In this document: positions 47,104-56,773 of the stretch, in pieces | Layout: each line of letters opens with the position of its first letter | How positions within the stretch are numbered: the stretch's first letter is position 1 | Assembly: GCF_025717555.1 (NCBI RefSeq) | Contig: NZ_JAJIRP010000001.1 | Coordinates: 124,001 to 188,000, forward strand | Source of the DNA: Paucibacter sp. B2R-40 | GTDB lineage: Bacteria > Pseudomonadota > Gammaproteobacteria > Burkholderiales > Burkholderiaceae_C | Length of the DNA: 64,000 nt | Reading direction: 5' to 3' | Notes under the pieces: model-generated | The model's database searches: none | What the model was told of the DNA's origin: nothing | Seen by the model: the letters and a program-made list of their open reading frames with translations, nothing else | Position numbers and translations under genes: made by a program

Positions 47104-47640
47104 TCAGGCGTCGCCCACAAGCGCAGCGACAAACGCCGCTTTCGCGTCGGTGTAGCGCTCCCGGTCGGCGGCATGCTCAAGCGCCAATGCTTGCTTGAGC
47201 GCCGCGTAGCGTTCGGCGAGATCCGGGTCGGCGCGCAAAACGTCCCGAAAGAGCAGGCGCCGTCGCCATTCGGCGCTGCCCATCACCACCATATGCAAAT
47301 GATGCGTTCGGCGGCCTTCGGCGTGCCGCATGAACCAGCGCCTATCGATCAGCGTTTGATTGAACTCGGCCGAGCTTGAGTAGCCCGCGCTGGTGACGGG
47401 TTCGATCAAGGCGTCGGCCACCGCCATGGAGGCCACCCCGACCAAGATGTCGATGATGGGCTTGGCCGCCAAACCGGGCACGGCGGTGCTGCCGAAATGC
47501 TGTACGTCCAGGAGCAAGCCTGAAAAGCGCTGCAGCAGCCGCTCGCGCTCCTGCTCGAACAGGGCGGGCCAGGCGATGTCGTAGGCGCTCAAACTCACGG
47601 GCTCGTGAATGGCCAGTTGCAGCGATTCATCTTCTGTCAC
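47104..47640 (-). CDS. GrpB family (UPF0157) nucleotidyltransferase-fold protein
   Basis: The 178-residue protein matches the GrpB/UPF0157 family: DIAWPALFEQERERL, VQHFGSTAVPGLAAKPIIDILVG (a nucleotidyltransferase-like GS..D.D site), HHLHMVVMGSAEW, and the conserved LFRDVLRADP. Molecular function is not established. The start is GTG with AGGA 8 nt upstream. It diverges from the ABC exporter gene. Confidence 0.88.
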   Translation of the reverse strand: MTEDESLQLAIHEPVSLSAYDIAWPALFEQERERLLQRFSGLLLDVQHFGSTAVPGLAAKPIIDILVGVASMAVADALIEPVTSAGYSSSAEFNQTLIDRRWFMRHAEGRRTHHLHMVVMGSAEWRRRLLFRDVLRADPDLAERYAALKQALALEHAADRERYTDAKAAFVAALVGDA

Positions 47641-47715
47641 GGCAATTTCCTATTATTCCAAGGCGCCCGATTAGAGCCCAAGGCCGCCCGTCTGGCTGCG
47701 GTACGCTTCAGCCCC

Positions 47716-49494
47716 ATGACATCACATCCTTTGAAAAAACTGCTGGCCTATGCCCAGGGCCACCGGCGCGACATCCGCCTCGCCACGCTGTACTCCATCC
47801 TCAACAAGTTCTTCGACATCCTGCCCGAGGTGCTGATTGGCGCGGCGGTGGACGTCGTGGTGCGCGGCGATCAAAGTTTTCTGGCCAAGAATTTACTCGT
47901 CAATTTCGGCATCACCGACACCTGGCAGCAGCTGCTGTTCCTGGGCGGCTTGAACATCGCGGTGTGGATTGGTGAGTCGGGCTTCGAGTATTTGCTGGAG
48001 CTGAAATGGCGCGGCCTGGCGCAGAACATCCAGCATGAGTTGCGCCTGGACACCTATAGCCATGTGCAAAGGCTCGAGCTGAGTTACTTCGAAAATCAGC
48101 GCACCGGGGCGCTGATGTCGGTCTTGAACGACGACATCAATCAGCTGGAGCGCTTTTTGAACGGCGGAGCCAATCAGATCATCCAGGTGGTTTGCTCCTC
48201 CATCATGGTCAGCGCGGTGTTTTTTGCGCTGCAGCCGGGCCTGGCGGTGGTGGCGCTGCTGCCGGTGCCACTGATTTTGTTCGGGACCTTCTGGTTCCAG
48301 AAGCGCTTGGCGCCGCGCTATGCGGTGGTGCGCGAGGCGGCCGGCGACGTGTCGGCGCGCTTGAATAACAACCTGCTCGGCCTGGCCACCATCAAGGCCT
48401 TCGCGACCGAGACGCTGGAAGCAGCCCACATCGGCCAGGCCAGCGATGCCTACCGCGTCGCCAATGCCAGCGCGATCCGCCTCAGCTCGGCCATCACGCC
48501 GGTCATACGCATGGGCATTCTGGCCGGCTTCACCGCCACCTTGCTCTATGGCGGTTGGTTGACGATTCATGGCGACTTGGCGGTCGGCGCCTATTCGGTG
48601 CTGGTCTTCCTGACCCAGCGCCTGCTGTGGCCGATGACGCGGCTGGCCGAGGTGGCCGATATGTACCAGCGCTCGATGGCGTCCACGCAGCGAGCGCTGG
48701 GCCTGCTGGCCACGCCGATCAAAATAGCCTATGAGGGCGAACATTTCCCGGTGGCACAAGCCCGTGGCGCGCTGAGCTTCGAGGGCGTCGGTTTTGCCTA
48801 TGCCGAGCAGGCGACGTTGCAAGACCTGAACCTCAACATCCCGGCCGGCCAGACGGTTGCTTTTGTCGGCAGCACCGGTTCGGGCAAGTCCACCTTGGTC
48901 AAGCTGCTCTTGCGTTTTTACGAGCCGCAGCAGGGCCGCATCTTGTTTGACGGCCGGCCGATCGGTGAGCTGAACCTGCAGGATCTGCGGCGCGCGATTG
49001 GCTATGTGGCGCAGGACAGCTTCTTGACCGACGGCACGATCGCCGAGAACATCGCTTACGGCATGGCCGAGGCGAGCGAGGCACAGATTCATGAGGCGGC
49101 GCGGCTGTCAGAGAGTCTGGAATTCATTGAGCGCCTGCCCTTGGGCTTTGCCACCCGCATCGGCGAGCGGGGGCAAAAGCTCAGCGGCGGCCAGCGTCAA
49201 CGGCTAGCTCTTGCGCGCGCGATATTGAAGAACCCGCCGCTGTTGATCCTGGACGAAGCGACCAGCGCGGTCGACAACGAAACCGAGGCGGCCATTCAGC
49301 GCTCGCTCAATGTCGTCAGCCAGGGCCGCACGACGCTGGTGATCGCGCACCGCTTGTCCACGGTCCGCCAAGCCCACTGCATCCACTTGCTGGAACGCGG
49401 CCGCATCGTCGAGAGCGGCACGCATGACGAGTTAGTTGCGCAGGCTGGGGCGTATGCGGCGTTGTGGCGGCTACAGACCGGCGAGCTGAGCTGA
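47716..49494 (+). CDS. ABC exporter, fused membrane and ATPase domains
   Basis: The 592-residue half transporter has a six-helix type I export domain (about 20-310) and a nucleotide-binding domain with all motifs: Walker A GSTGSGKSTLVKLL, Q loop YVAQDSFL, signature LSGGQRQRLALARAIL, Walker B LLILDEATSAVD and switch His in VIAHRLSTV. It would act as a homodimer to export a lipid, drug or peptide; the substrate is unknown. I chose the ATG at 47716. The gene is followed directly by an esterase gene with overlapping stop and start (TGATG). Confidence 0.93.
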   Translation: MTSHPLKKLLAYAQGHRRDIRLATLYSILNKFFDILPEVLIGAAVDVVVRGDQSFLAKNLLVNFGITDTWQQLLFLGGLNIAVWIGESGFEYLLELKWRGLAQNIQHELRLDTYSHVQRLELSYFENQRTGALMSVLNDDINQLERFLNGGANQIIQVVCSSIMVSAVFFALQPGLAVVALLPVPLILFGTFWFQKRLAPRYAVVREAAGDVSARLNNNLLGLATIKAFATETLEAAHIGQASDAYRVANASAIRLSSAITPVIRMGILAGFTATLLYGGWLTIHGDLAVGAYSVLVFLTQRLLWPMTRLAEVADMYQRSMASTQRALGLLATPIKIAYEGEHFPVAQARGALSFEGVGFAYAEQATLQDLNLNIPAGQTVAFVGSTGSGKSTLVKLLLRFYEPQQGRILFDGRPIGELNLQDLRRAIGYVAQDSFLTDGTIAENIAYGMAEASEAQIHEAARLSESLEFIERLPLGFATRIGERGQKLSGGQRQRLALARAILKNPPLLILDEATSAVDNETEAAIQRSLNVVSQGRTTLVIAHRLSTVRQAHCIHLLERGRIVESGTHDELVAQAGAYAALWRLQTGELS

Positions 49495-50465
49495 TGGCCT
49501 GGCCGCTGTCCTTCGTACGCCATTTCTTGCTTGGCAGCAGCGTCGTCAAAGGCCCGCTGGCGGCCATCAGCGAACATCAGCTGCAACGCCCCGAAGGCCC
49601 ACGCAAGTTCCTGCTGGCTCAGCCCAGTCAACAGTCGAATGCAGCGCGGCCCTTGGTGATTCTCTTGCACGGCTTTGGCGCCTCGGCAGCGCAGATGCTG
49701 GGCCAAGGCTTCCCGCCCTCGCCGCTGGCTCATTGGCTGGAGATTGCCGGGCGTGAGCATTGGCTATTGGCGGCGCCCGACGGCATAGGCCACAGTTGGA
49801 ACGACGCATTCGCCGATGCGCGCGTCAATGCCAAGAGCGACGATTGCGGCTTTATCAGCGCCTTGATCGATGAACTGGTCGCAAAACAAGGCGTAGACCC
49901 GGCGCGGGTTTATGTGATGGGCGTTTCCAAGGGCGGCATGATGGCGTTTCGCCTGGCGGCGGAGCTGGCGCCCAAGCTGGCGGCGTTCTCGGCCGTGCTG
50001 GCCTCGATGCCGCTGAACAGCCAATGCGCGCCACCGCAGACGCCGATCTCGGCCTTGTTGATCGCCAGCAGCACCGATCCGCTGGTGCGTTATGGCGGTG
50101 GTAGTTTTCTGAAGAACCGGCGTCAGGCTGGCGCCATGCTGGGCGTCGAAGCCTCGGCCTTGATATGGCGACAGCTTGCCGGCCTGACCAATGAAGCCGA
50201 ACCACAGCAACTGCCCCATCGCGATACCAAGGACAGAACCCGCACCACGCGCTGGCTATGGGGCGACATGCCGCAACGAGTGCAAGTGAGTCTGATACGT
50301 ATTGACGGTGGCGGGCATGCCGAACCCAGCCCGACGCGGCGCTATCCGCGCTGGATCAATTGGCTGACCGGCGCGCAAAGCGCCGATTTCGAGACCGCCG
50401 AACTCGCTTGGGAGTTCTTCAAGGACAAGCGCGCCGGACTTTGTGTAGCCCAGCCGGCGGACTGA
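49494..50465 (+). CDS. Alpha/beta-hydrolase of the PHB depolymerase / feruloyl esterase type
   Basis: The 323-residue protein has the LLHGFGASAAQM oxyanion segment, the nucleophile elbow GVSKGGMMAFRLA (G-x-S-x-G, Ser at about 145), an Asp in STDPLVRYGG and a His in GGGHAEP. This is the LpqC/polyhydroxybutyrate depolymerase-like pattern. No clear signal peptide follows the ATG that overlaps the ABC exporter stop, so it may be cytoplasmic. Translational coupling suggests it acts on the exported compound, but this is inference. Confidence 0.82.
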   Translation: MAWPLSFVRHFLLGSSVVKGPLAAISEHQLQRPEGPRKFLLAQPSQQSNAARPLVILLHGFGASAAQMLGQGFPPSPLAHWLEIAGREHWLLAAPDGIGHSWNDAFADARVNAKSDDCGFISALIDELVAKQGVDPARVYVMGVSKGGMMAFRLAAELAPKLAAFSAVLASMPLNSQCAPPQTPISALLIASSTDPLVRYGGGSFLKNRRQAGAMLGVEASALIWRQLAGLTNEAEPQQLPHRDTKDRTRTTRWLWGDMPQRVQVSLIRIDGGGHAEPSPTRRYPRWINWLTGAQSADFETAELAWEFFKDKRAGLCVAQPAD

Positions 50466-50589
50466 ACCCAGGGCATACCCTTGCGGGGCTTCCGGGTGCC
50501 GGGAACATCATGTCCAATACACAGGGAGACGGGTGAGCTCACCCGCCAGCAACTGGCTGAGTTTCGACCACCTTTTTTTGGAGAGACGC

Positions 50590-50820
50590 ATGAACAAACG
50601 ATACGCCTTCCTGGCTCTTACCCTGGTGTTCGGCCTTGGTGCTGCGCAAGCAGCCAAGCCCTGTGAAGAACTCAAGTCCGAGATTGCCGCAAAGCTCGAC
50701 GAAAAGGGCGTGCAGGGCTACACGCTTGAGATCGTTGCCACTGACAAGGTCGGTGCTGAAGCCAAGGTCGTAGGCAGCTGCGATGGCGGGAGCAACAAGA
50801 TCACCTACGCTAGGAAGTAG
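50590..50820 (+). CDS. DUF1161 small exported protein
   Basis: The 76-residue protein has a signal peptide (KRYAFLALTLVFGLGAAQA) followed by CEELKSEIAAKLDEKGVQGY and VVGSCDGGSNKITY, the DUF1161 pattern with two conserved Cys that can form a disulfide. Function unknown. GGAGAGACGC precedes the ATG. Confidence 0.88.
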   Translation: MNKRYAFLALTLVFGLGAAQAAKPCEELKSEIAAKLDEKGVQGYTLEIVATDKVGAEAKVVGSCDGGSNKITYARK

Positions 50821-50851
50821 CAGTCGGGGCAGGCCAAGATCCGCAAAGCCC

Positions 50852-51838
50852 TCAAACCAGCCCCCGCGTCTGCGCCATCAGCCTCGTCAGCCCCAACATC
50901 GCGTCGGTATAGGGCGTCGCCAGCCCAATCTGCTGGCCGATCTCGCGCACCGAGGCGACCAAGGCGTTCAGCTCAAGCGGCCGGCTGGCTTCGACGTCTT
51001 GCAGCATCGAGGTCTTGAAGGCGCCGAGCTTGCGCGTGACGGCATGGCGCTCTTGCGGGGTCTGATCCACCGCACAGCCAATCGCCGCACCGATGGCACT
51101 GGCCTCCAGCATCACGGCGGTGACGAAGCCGCGCACCAAGTCATCGTCGAGGATTCGGTCACAGGTGGCACCCGTCAGCGCCGAGATCGGGTTCATGGTC
51201 ATATTGCCCCAGAGCTTGTACCAAATGTCTTTTTGGATGCGCTCTGAGACCGTCGCATTGAAGCCGGCTCGGCCCAGCAGCGCGACCAGTTCGGTGATAT
51301 GAGCCGGCCGCCCGCCGGCCGGGTCGCCCAGGATCAGGCCCATGCCCATCACATGCTTGACCAGACCGGGCTCAGGGCTAGAGCAGCTCGCATGCACGAC
51401 GCTGCCGATCACGCGTTCTGCGGGAATGGCCGCCGCGATAGCGCCCTCCGGATCAACCGACTGCAGTTGCAGCCCCAGACAAGGGCCTTGCAAGCCATTG
51501 AAAAACCACCAAGGCACGCCGTTCATCGCCACCAGCACGCGGGTCTGCGGGCCCAGCAGCGCCTTGACGTTAGGCGCCACGGCAGCCAGCGCCGGGCCTT
51601 TGACGGCAACAACGATCAAGTCGGGCTGAGCCAGGTCCTGCGGCTTGTCACTGGCCAGGATGGGCACGCTGATGCGCTCACCGGCGACGGTGTCCATGCG
51701 CAAACCATGCTGACGCAGCGCCGCCAGGGTGGCGCCACGCGCCAGCGCGCTGAGCTGAACTTCGGCCCCCAGTTGTTGGCCGACATGGGCGGCGAACCAG
51801 CCCCCGATGGCGCCTGCGCCGACGATGCAAATTTTCAT
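50852..51838 (-). CDS. panE: 2-dehydropantoate 2-reductase (ketopantoate reductase family)
   Basis: PanE reduces 2-dehydropantoate with NADPH in pantothenate/CoA synthesis. The 328-residue product has the Rossmann start CIVGAGAIGGWFAAHVG, AVKGPALAAVAPNVK, the catalytic Lys in DIWYKLWGNMTMNPISALTG and ELNALVASV near the end. Because paralogues of this family act on other 2-oxo acids, the exact substrate is not certain. It converges on the DUF1161 gene. Confidence 0.9.
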   Translation of the reverse strand: MKICIVGAGAIGGWFAAHVGQQLGAEVQLSALARGATLAALRQHGLRMDTVAGERISVPILASDKPQDLAQPDLIVVAVKGPALAAVAPNVKALLGPQTRVLVAMNGVPWWFFNGLQGPCLGLQLQSVDPEGAIAAAIPAERVIGSVVHASCSSPEPGLVKHVMGMGLILGDPAGGRPAHITELVALLGRAGFNATVSERIQKDIWYKLWGNMTMNPISALTGATCDRILDDDLVRGFVTAVMLEASAIGAAIGCAVDQTPQERHAVTRKLGAFKTSMLQDVEASRPLELNALVASVREIGQQIGLATPYTDAMLGLTRLMAQTRGLV

Positions 51839-51932
51839 GACCGTTACTGCCTATACGTGGAGGATGCGTGGAAGGAATGATCAAGCAGTCTCGCACGAAG
51901 TTTGCGCAGGAAATATGCGCTCCGCTCGAAGG

Positions 51933-52547
51933 CTAGGCAATGATCGGTGACGCCGAGCGCGCGCTGGGCATGCCGCCATGGTTCTGCCTCCAGCGCCGCT
52001 CCAGCACCACGATGGAGACGATGTAGACGCCTACGATGATGGCCGGGATCACGACAAAACGCTGCTCGGGGAACACGTACCAGGCCACCACGATGAACAA
52101 AGTGCGGGCGATGGCGTGGAAGGCGCCGATCCAATGCTGTATCACCCAACCGAAGGGCAGCCACATCAAGCCGGCCAGGATGCCTATGCTCAGCGGCACC
52201 GAGCGATGGTCTTGCGCGGCCCAAGGCAGTGCGATGGCAAACACCAGCAAGCTCATCAGGACGGTGGAGATGAAGAGCTTGTCAAACTCGCTCTTGGGCT
52301 TGTTCTTGGCCAGCAGGTTTTCGCCGGTGAAGCGCGACAGCAAGACGCCCAGGTAGAAGATGGAGCCCGCGCCGAAGTAGAGCGTCATCACCGCCTGATA
52401 CGGTGTGCCCAGCCAGCCGACGAGGCCGATCAGGCTCCATGCCAGCGTGCCCGCCAAAGGCATGGCGAGGAAGCGGCGGCTTGCGTACTCTTGACGCTGC
52501 TGTTCGAGTGTGAGCGGGGAACTTGAAACGACTTGGGGCTGGCTCAT
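51933..52547 (-). CDS. Conserved membrane protein (DUF7010-like)
   Basis: The 204-residue protein has about six membrane helices (for example LAGTLAWSLIGLVGWLG, YFGAGSIFYLGVLL, LFISTVLMSLLVFAIALPW, LSIGILAGLMWLPFGW, FVVIPAIIVGVYIVSIVVL). The N-terminal RRFLAMPLAGTLAW and WVIQHWIGAFH resemble the DUF7010 family as far as I recall. Function unknown. I chose the ATG at 52547, which has GGAG 8 nt upstream. Confidence 0.65.
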   Translation of the reverse strand: MSQPQVVSSSPLTLEQQRQEYASRRFLAMPLAGTLAWSLIGLVGWLGTPYQAVMTLYFGAGSIFYLGVLLSRFTGENLLAKNKPKSEFDKLFISTVLMSLLVFAIALPWAAQDHRSVPLSIGILAGLMWLPFGWVIQHWIGAFHAIARTLFIVVAWYVFPEQRFVVIPAIIVGVYIVSIVVLERRWRQNHGGMPSARSASPIIA

Positions 52548-52678
52548 GTTGATGCTCCGTTGTTGAAGGGTCAATGGAGCGCATCTTGGTACGCCTGCGC
52601 CGACCCAAGCGAGGCGTTGCGATGATTAAACAGCAGCGCCGACGAGTCGCCGGGTGGGCGCGTGAACTGTGGGCGAGA

Positions 52679-54379
52679 TCAGAAGCTGGCCTTGGTCTTG
52701 ACCAGGAACTGGACCTTCTTGATGTCGGCGGTGGCATTGAGCGGAAAGGCCAAATCCACATGCAGCACATTGCTGAAGGCCGCCCGCGCGCTGACGATGC
52801 GCGCGCCGAAGCCGACATCACTGAGCCAGCCCGCGTTGACGGTATTGGCGAAATTTGGCTCAGCGCCCCAGGCACGCCCGGCGTCGAAAAACGCCGCGCC
52901 GCCGATCCGAAATAGCCGCCAGATATAGAGGTCGGTGTAGAAGCGTTCCTCGACGGTGAAGAGCGCGCTGCGGCTGCCGCTCTGGTAGCGCAGCGGATAG
53001 CCGCGCAGGCCGTTGTCGCCACCCAGCAGCAAAGCGTCAACCGGCTCGGGATTCGTCTGCACCGCGCCTGACGCCGCCGCATAAAACAACCAGCGCGGCG
53101 ACTGCGGCAAGTAGTACTGCGCTTGCCCGCTGAGCTGTTGGCGCCGAATCTTGCCGTCAGCATATTGGCCTGAAAGCGCGCCCGAGGCGATCAGCGTCTG
53201 CTTGGGTGCGGGCTCGAAGCCGCGACTCAGTGTGGCCGAATAGAGCCAGGCGGCGTGGCTGGACCCCAGGCCGGTGGCGGCGTAGCCGAGCTGCACGCTG
53301 GAGGCCAGGCCCAAGGCGAAGAACTCCGGGCGGCCGATCAGATTGCGATTGAGCTCACGGTCGAAGCGGTCCTCGATCAAGGTGTATCTGAGGAAGGGCG
53401 AGACCAGCTTTTCATTGCTGGGCATGGGCGTCGGTGCGACCAAGCCGGCCTCCCTTGCATAAGCATCATCACGGTAGTTGATGCCAAGCGAGTAACGCTG
53501 TACCCAACCGCTCTCCAAGCCCCGAGACCAACCCGCAAAGACCTCGGCCTGATCTTGCTTGTGGCGATACTGGCTGGCGATTTCGCCGGCGTTGTAGAAC
53601 GCGTCAATGCGGTCATCCTTGACCGCCCACACGCCCCCCGCCCAACGCGAGTCCAAGGCATAGAAGGGCTGGACGATAGAGGCCGCCTGGCGCCGGCCGT
53701 CACTGTTGGAGGCCAGGCTGAGCGAGACGGCGGTCCAGCTGCCGAAGGTGCGGTCGCTGGAGAATTGCAATTCATTGCTGCTGCGGTCCACATTGCGGGA
53801 ATGCCCGAATGACAGCGCGGTGCCGGTGCCGAGCAGGTTGTACTCTTTGAGCTGAATGCCGGCGGAGTTGGCGCCGCCCGAGCGGCCAACGCTGATACCG
53901 GGGTCGAGCGACCAGGTGTCGCGCGTCAGCACCTCGATGTCGACCACGCCGTCGTGAACGGCCGCCGGGCGCATTTGTACATCGTAGAGATAGCGTTTGC
54001 TGCGCAGGAGCCGCTCGGTTTCTTCGATCAAGCGCAGCGACACCGGCTCGCCGGTTTTGAACAGCAGCGCGCGCCGAATCACCTCGGGCCGGGTCTGTAT
54101 ATGCAGCGCATTGGCCCAGCGGAACAGCAGTTTGTCTTCATCCGGGTCCTGGGTGTCGAAAATGTCTTCGGCCAGCACGCGGATCTCGCCGATGGTGGCG
54201 CCGGCAGCTTCCAACTCGGCAAAGCCGGGCAGCGGCACAGGCGCGGTAGGCACAGGCGCGGTATTTTGCGCACTCGCCAAGCCGTTCAGACTGGCAAGCA
54301 GCATCAAGCAGCCGCATTGAAGCAACAGCCTGCAAAGTGAGCCGGCAGTTCGGCGATAGAGGGCCACTCGCAGAAGCAT
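52679..54379 (-). CDS. Omp85-family outer membrane protein (POTRA + surface-antigen barrel)
   Basis: The 566-residue protein has a signal peptide (LLQCGCLMLLASLNGLASAQ), and a POTRA-like segment (about 60-150: EIRVLAEDIFDT, then ETERLLRSKRYLYDVQMRP). A 16-strand barrel region follows with LLGGDNGLRGYPLRYQSGSR, the counterpart of the conserved VRGY/F motif in loop 6, and ends with a Phe. BamA, TamA and two-partner secretion transporters belong here. With only one POTRA-like domain and no secreted partner nearby, its cargo is unknown. The last two residues SF fit an outer-membrane barrel. Confidence 0.85.
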   Translation of the reverse strand: MLLRVALYRRTAGSLCRLLLQCGCLMLLASLNGLASAQNTAPVPTAPVPLPGFAELEAAGATIGEIRVLAEDIFDTQDPDEDKLLFRWANALHIQTRPEVIRRALLFKTGEPVSLRLIEETERLLRSKRYLYDVQMRPAAVHDGVVDIEVLTRDTWSLDPGISVGRSGGANSAGIQLKEYNLLGTGTALSFGHSRNVDRSSNELQFSSDRTFGSWTAVSLSLASNSDGRRQAASIVQPFYALDSRWAGGVWAVKDDRIDAFYNAGEIASQYRHKQDQAEVFAGWSRGLESGWVQRYSLGINYRDDAYAREAGLVAPTPMPSNEKLVSPFLRYTLIEDRFDRELNRNLIGRPEFFALGLASSVQLGYAATGLGSSHAAWLYSATLSRGFEPAPKQTLIASGALSGQYADGKIRRQQLSGQAQYYLPQSPRWLFYAAASGAVQTNPEPVDALLLGGDNGLRGYPLRYQSGSRSALFTVEERFYTDLYIWRLFRIGGAAFFDAGRAWGAEPNFANTVNAGWLSDVGFGARIVSARAAFSNVLHVDLAFPLNATADIKKVQFLVKTKASF

Positions 54380-54488
54380 GATGATTTTTCCCCCTCGGCC
54401 TTGGGCGGCTTGTGCTTGATGCTAAGCCCTTTCCAGCGCCGAGCACTTGATAGGAGGCAAATGCGAGAGCTACGGGATACTTCAGGCC

Positions 54489-55706
54489 ATGAACGAGATG
54501 CCAGCTCCAACCCGGCCTCAAGGCCAAACCTTGCCCCTCGCCGGCATGCGCGTGATCGAGTTCACCCATATGGTGATGGGCCCGACTTGCGGCATGGTGC
54601 TGGCCGACCTGGGCGCCGAGGTGATCAAGATCGAGCCGCTGGAGGGCGACAGCACACGTCGCCTGCTCGGCGCAGGGGCCGGCTTTTACCCGCTCTTCAA
54701 CCGCAACAAGCTCAGCCTCAGCCTCGACGTCAAAGACCCGCGCGGGCTGGAGATCGTCTTGAGGCTGGTGGCCAGCGCCGATGTCTTCAGCGAAAACTTC
54801 AAGAGCGGCGCGATGGACCGGCTGGGACTGAGCTATGAGGCCTTGAGCCGGCTCAACGAGAGGCTGATCTATGTTTCGCACAAGGGCTTTCTGCCCGGCC
54901 CCTACGAGCACCGCACCGCTTTGGACGAGGTGGTGCAGATGATGGGCGGCCTGGCCTATATGACCGGCCGGCCGGGCGACCCGCTGCGCGCCGGCAGCAG
55001 CGTCAACGACATCATGGGCGGTATGTTCGGCGCCATCGGCGTGCTGGCGGCGCTGCAACAACGCCACAGCACGGGGCGCGGCCAGCAGGTGCAGGCCAGC
55101 CTGTTCGAAAACAATATCTTTCTGGTCGCGCAGCACATGATGCAGTTCGCCGTCACCGGCAAACCGGCGGCGCCCATGCCCGAGCGCATCTCGCCCTGGG
55201 GGATTTACGACGTGTTTGCGGTGGCCGGCGGCGAGCAGATTTTTCTGGCCGTGGTCAGCGACACCCAATGGGCGATCTTCTGCCAGGCCTTCGGCCTGAG
55301 CGATCTGCAGGCCGATCCGCGCCTGGCCAACAACAATCTGCGCGTGCAGGCGCGCGAATGGATGCTGCCCGAGCTGCGCCGGCGCTTGCAGGACCGCCAC
55401 GCGGCCGAGATTGCCGCTGTGTTCGAGGCCGCCGGCCTGCCTTTCGCGCCCATCACCAAACCCGAGCAGCTGATGAATGATCCGCATCTGCTGGCGACCG
55501 GCGGCCTGGCACCGATGACGCTGCCGGATGGGCGTGAAACCCGCGTGCCGCTGCTACCGCTGAGTTTGGACGGTGAGCGCCTGGGTCTGCGCCTGAGCCC
55601 GCCCAGGCTTGGCGAGCATAACCATCAATTGCTGCGGCAGCTGGGTTACGACGAAGACGCTATCGCCGCGCTGCTGGCAGACGGCGTGGTGGGAGTGCCC
55701 GCATGA
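54489..55706 (+). CDS. CaiB/BaiF (family III) CoA-transferase
   Basis: The 405-residue protein has the family start LPLAGMRVIEFTHMVMGPTCGMVLADLGAEVIK, the Asp in EHRTALDEVVQMMGG at the position of the catalytic Asp in formyl-CoA transferase, and the C-terminal ITKPEQLMNDPHLLA. It moves CoA between carboxylic acids; the acids are unknown. I chose ATG 54489. Its last codons overlap the start of the next gene (ATGA), so CoA-transferase, histidine kinase and regulator form a tight operon. Confidence 0.92.
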   Translation: MNEMPAPTRPQGQTLPLAGMRVIEFTHMVMGPTCGMVLADLGAEVIKIEPLEGDSTRRLLGAGAGFYPLFNRNKLSLSLDVKDPRGLEIVLRLVASADVFSENFKSGAMDRLGLSYEALSRLNERLIYVSHKGFLPGPYEHRTALDEVVQMMGGLAYMTGRPGDPLRAGSSVNDIMGGMFGAIGVLAALQQRHSTGRGQQVQASLFENNIFLVAQHMMQFAVTGKPAAPMPERISPWGIYDVFAVAGGEQIFLAVVSDTQWAIFCQAFGLSDLQADPRLANNNLRVQAREWMLPELRRRLQDRHAAEIAAVFEAAGLPFAPITKPEQLMNDPHLLATGGLAPMTLPDGRETRVPLLPLSLDGERLGLRLSPPRLGEHNHQLLRQLGYDEDAIAALLADGVVGVPA

Positions 55707-56773
55707 CGCGGGCGGACCCAGGTCGCGGTGCCAACTGGCTCTATGCGGCCTGCGTCTTGGCCGTGGGTCTGCTGCTCAGCCTGGCCGAGTTGCAACATTA
55801 TTTGGAGCGCGGCGGACAACACCCCTGGGAGCCGTTTTTGTGGGAACTCAGCTCGGTCTTGATGACGGGCTTGCTGGGGCCCTTGATCTACCGTTGGCAT
55901 GTGCTGGGCCTGGCCCGGTCGGGCTGGTTGCGCTTGGTTGCCCATCAACTGCTCGGTGCGGCCGCTTACATGCTGGCCCATGTGGGCGGCATGTTCGGCC
56001 TGCGCTTCGCCACCTATGCGCTGGCCGGCTTGACCTACGAGCCCGGCAGCGCTGCAGGGATTCTGGCCTACGAGGCGGGCAAGGACCTGGTCAGCTATGC
56101 CTTCATCATCGCCATCTGCCATGGCCTTCATGTGCGGGTGGCGATGCGGCGGCGTGAGCAAGAGCTGCTGCAGCTGCGCACCGATTTGGCCGAGGCGCGG
56201 CTGACCCGTTTGACCGAGCAGATTCAGCCGCACTTTTTGTTCAACACCTTGAACCTGATTTCATCGGTGATGTATGAGGACGTCGCGCGGGCCGACCGCA
56301 TCTTGTGCGACCTGGCGGCGCTCTTGCGCCAGGCCTTGACGGCGCAGGAGACGCCTCGCCACACGCTGGCGCAAGAGTTGAGCCTGGTGGAACCCTATCT
56401 GAACATCATGCAAGCGCGCTTTGGCGAGCGGCTGAGCGTGCAGATCGAGGCCGGCGAGGACGCACGCCGCTGCCTGCTGCCGGCGCTGCTCTTGATCGCG
56501 CCGGTCGAGAACGCAATCACCCACGATGTCGCGCAGAGCAGCGGGCCGGTGCGGGTCAGCGTCAGCGCCGAAGTGCAGGCGGGCGTCTTGCTTCTAACCG
56601 TAAAAAACAGCGGCATTGCGGCGCAACGCGATCACCGCGAGGGCGCGGTCGGCATGGCCAACACGCGGGCGCGCTTGCTGAGCCTGTATGGCGAGCGAGC
56701 GCAGGTGGCGCTAACAGCCGAGGCCGGCGGCGGCAGTTGTTTGAGCCTGCGTTTGCCGGCCGAATTGTCATGA
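55703..56773 (+). CDS. LytS/AlgZ-family sensor histidine kinase
   Basis: The 356-residue protein has four membrane helices in the first 150 residues, a linker helix and the His_kinase motif EQIQPHFLFNTLNLISSVMYED. The ATPase part includes ENAITHDVAQ and GAVGMANTRARLLSLYG. The catalytic part is of the compact LytS type. The ATG overlaps the stop of the CoA-transferase gene, and its own stop overlaps the regulator's start. Confidence 0.9.
   Translation: MTRADPGRGANWLYAACVLAVGLLLSLAELQHYLERGGQHPWEPFLWELSSVLMTGLLGPLIYRWHVLGLARSGWLRLVAHQLLGAAAYMLAHVGGMFGLRFATYALAGLTYEPGSAAGILAYEAGKDLVSYAFIIAICHGLHVRVAMRRREQELLQLRTDLAEARLTRLTEQIQPHFLFNTLNLISSVMYEDVARADRILCDLAALLRQALTAQETPRHTLAQELSLVEPYLNIMQARFGERLSVQIEAGEDARRCLLPALLLIAPVENAITHDVAQSSGPVRVSVSAEVQAGVLLLTVKNSGIAAQRDHREGAVGMANTRARLLSLYGERAQVALTAEAGGGSCLSLRLPAELS

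Noticed and set aside
47893-49092. 399-codon leftward frame opposite the ABC exporter
   Set aside because: The exporter has all ATPase motifs; the antisense frame is His/Gln/Arg-rich and lacks a domain.
54138-55487. 449-codon leftward frame opposite the CoA-transferase gene
   Set aside because: It spans two real genes and their spacer, and its composition is that of a shadow.
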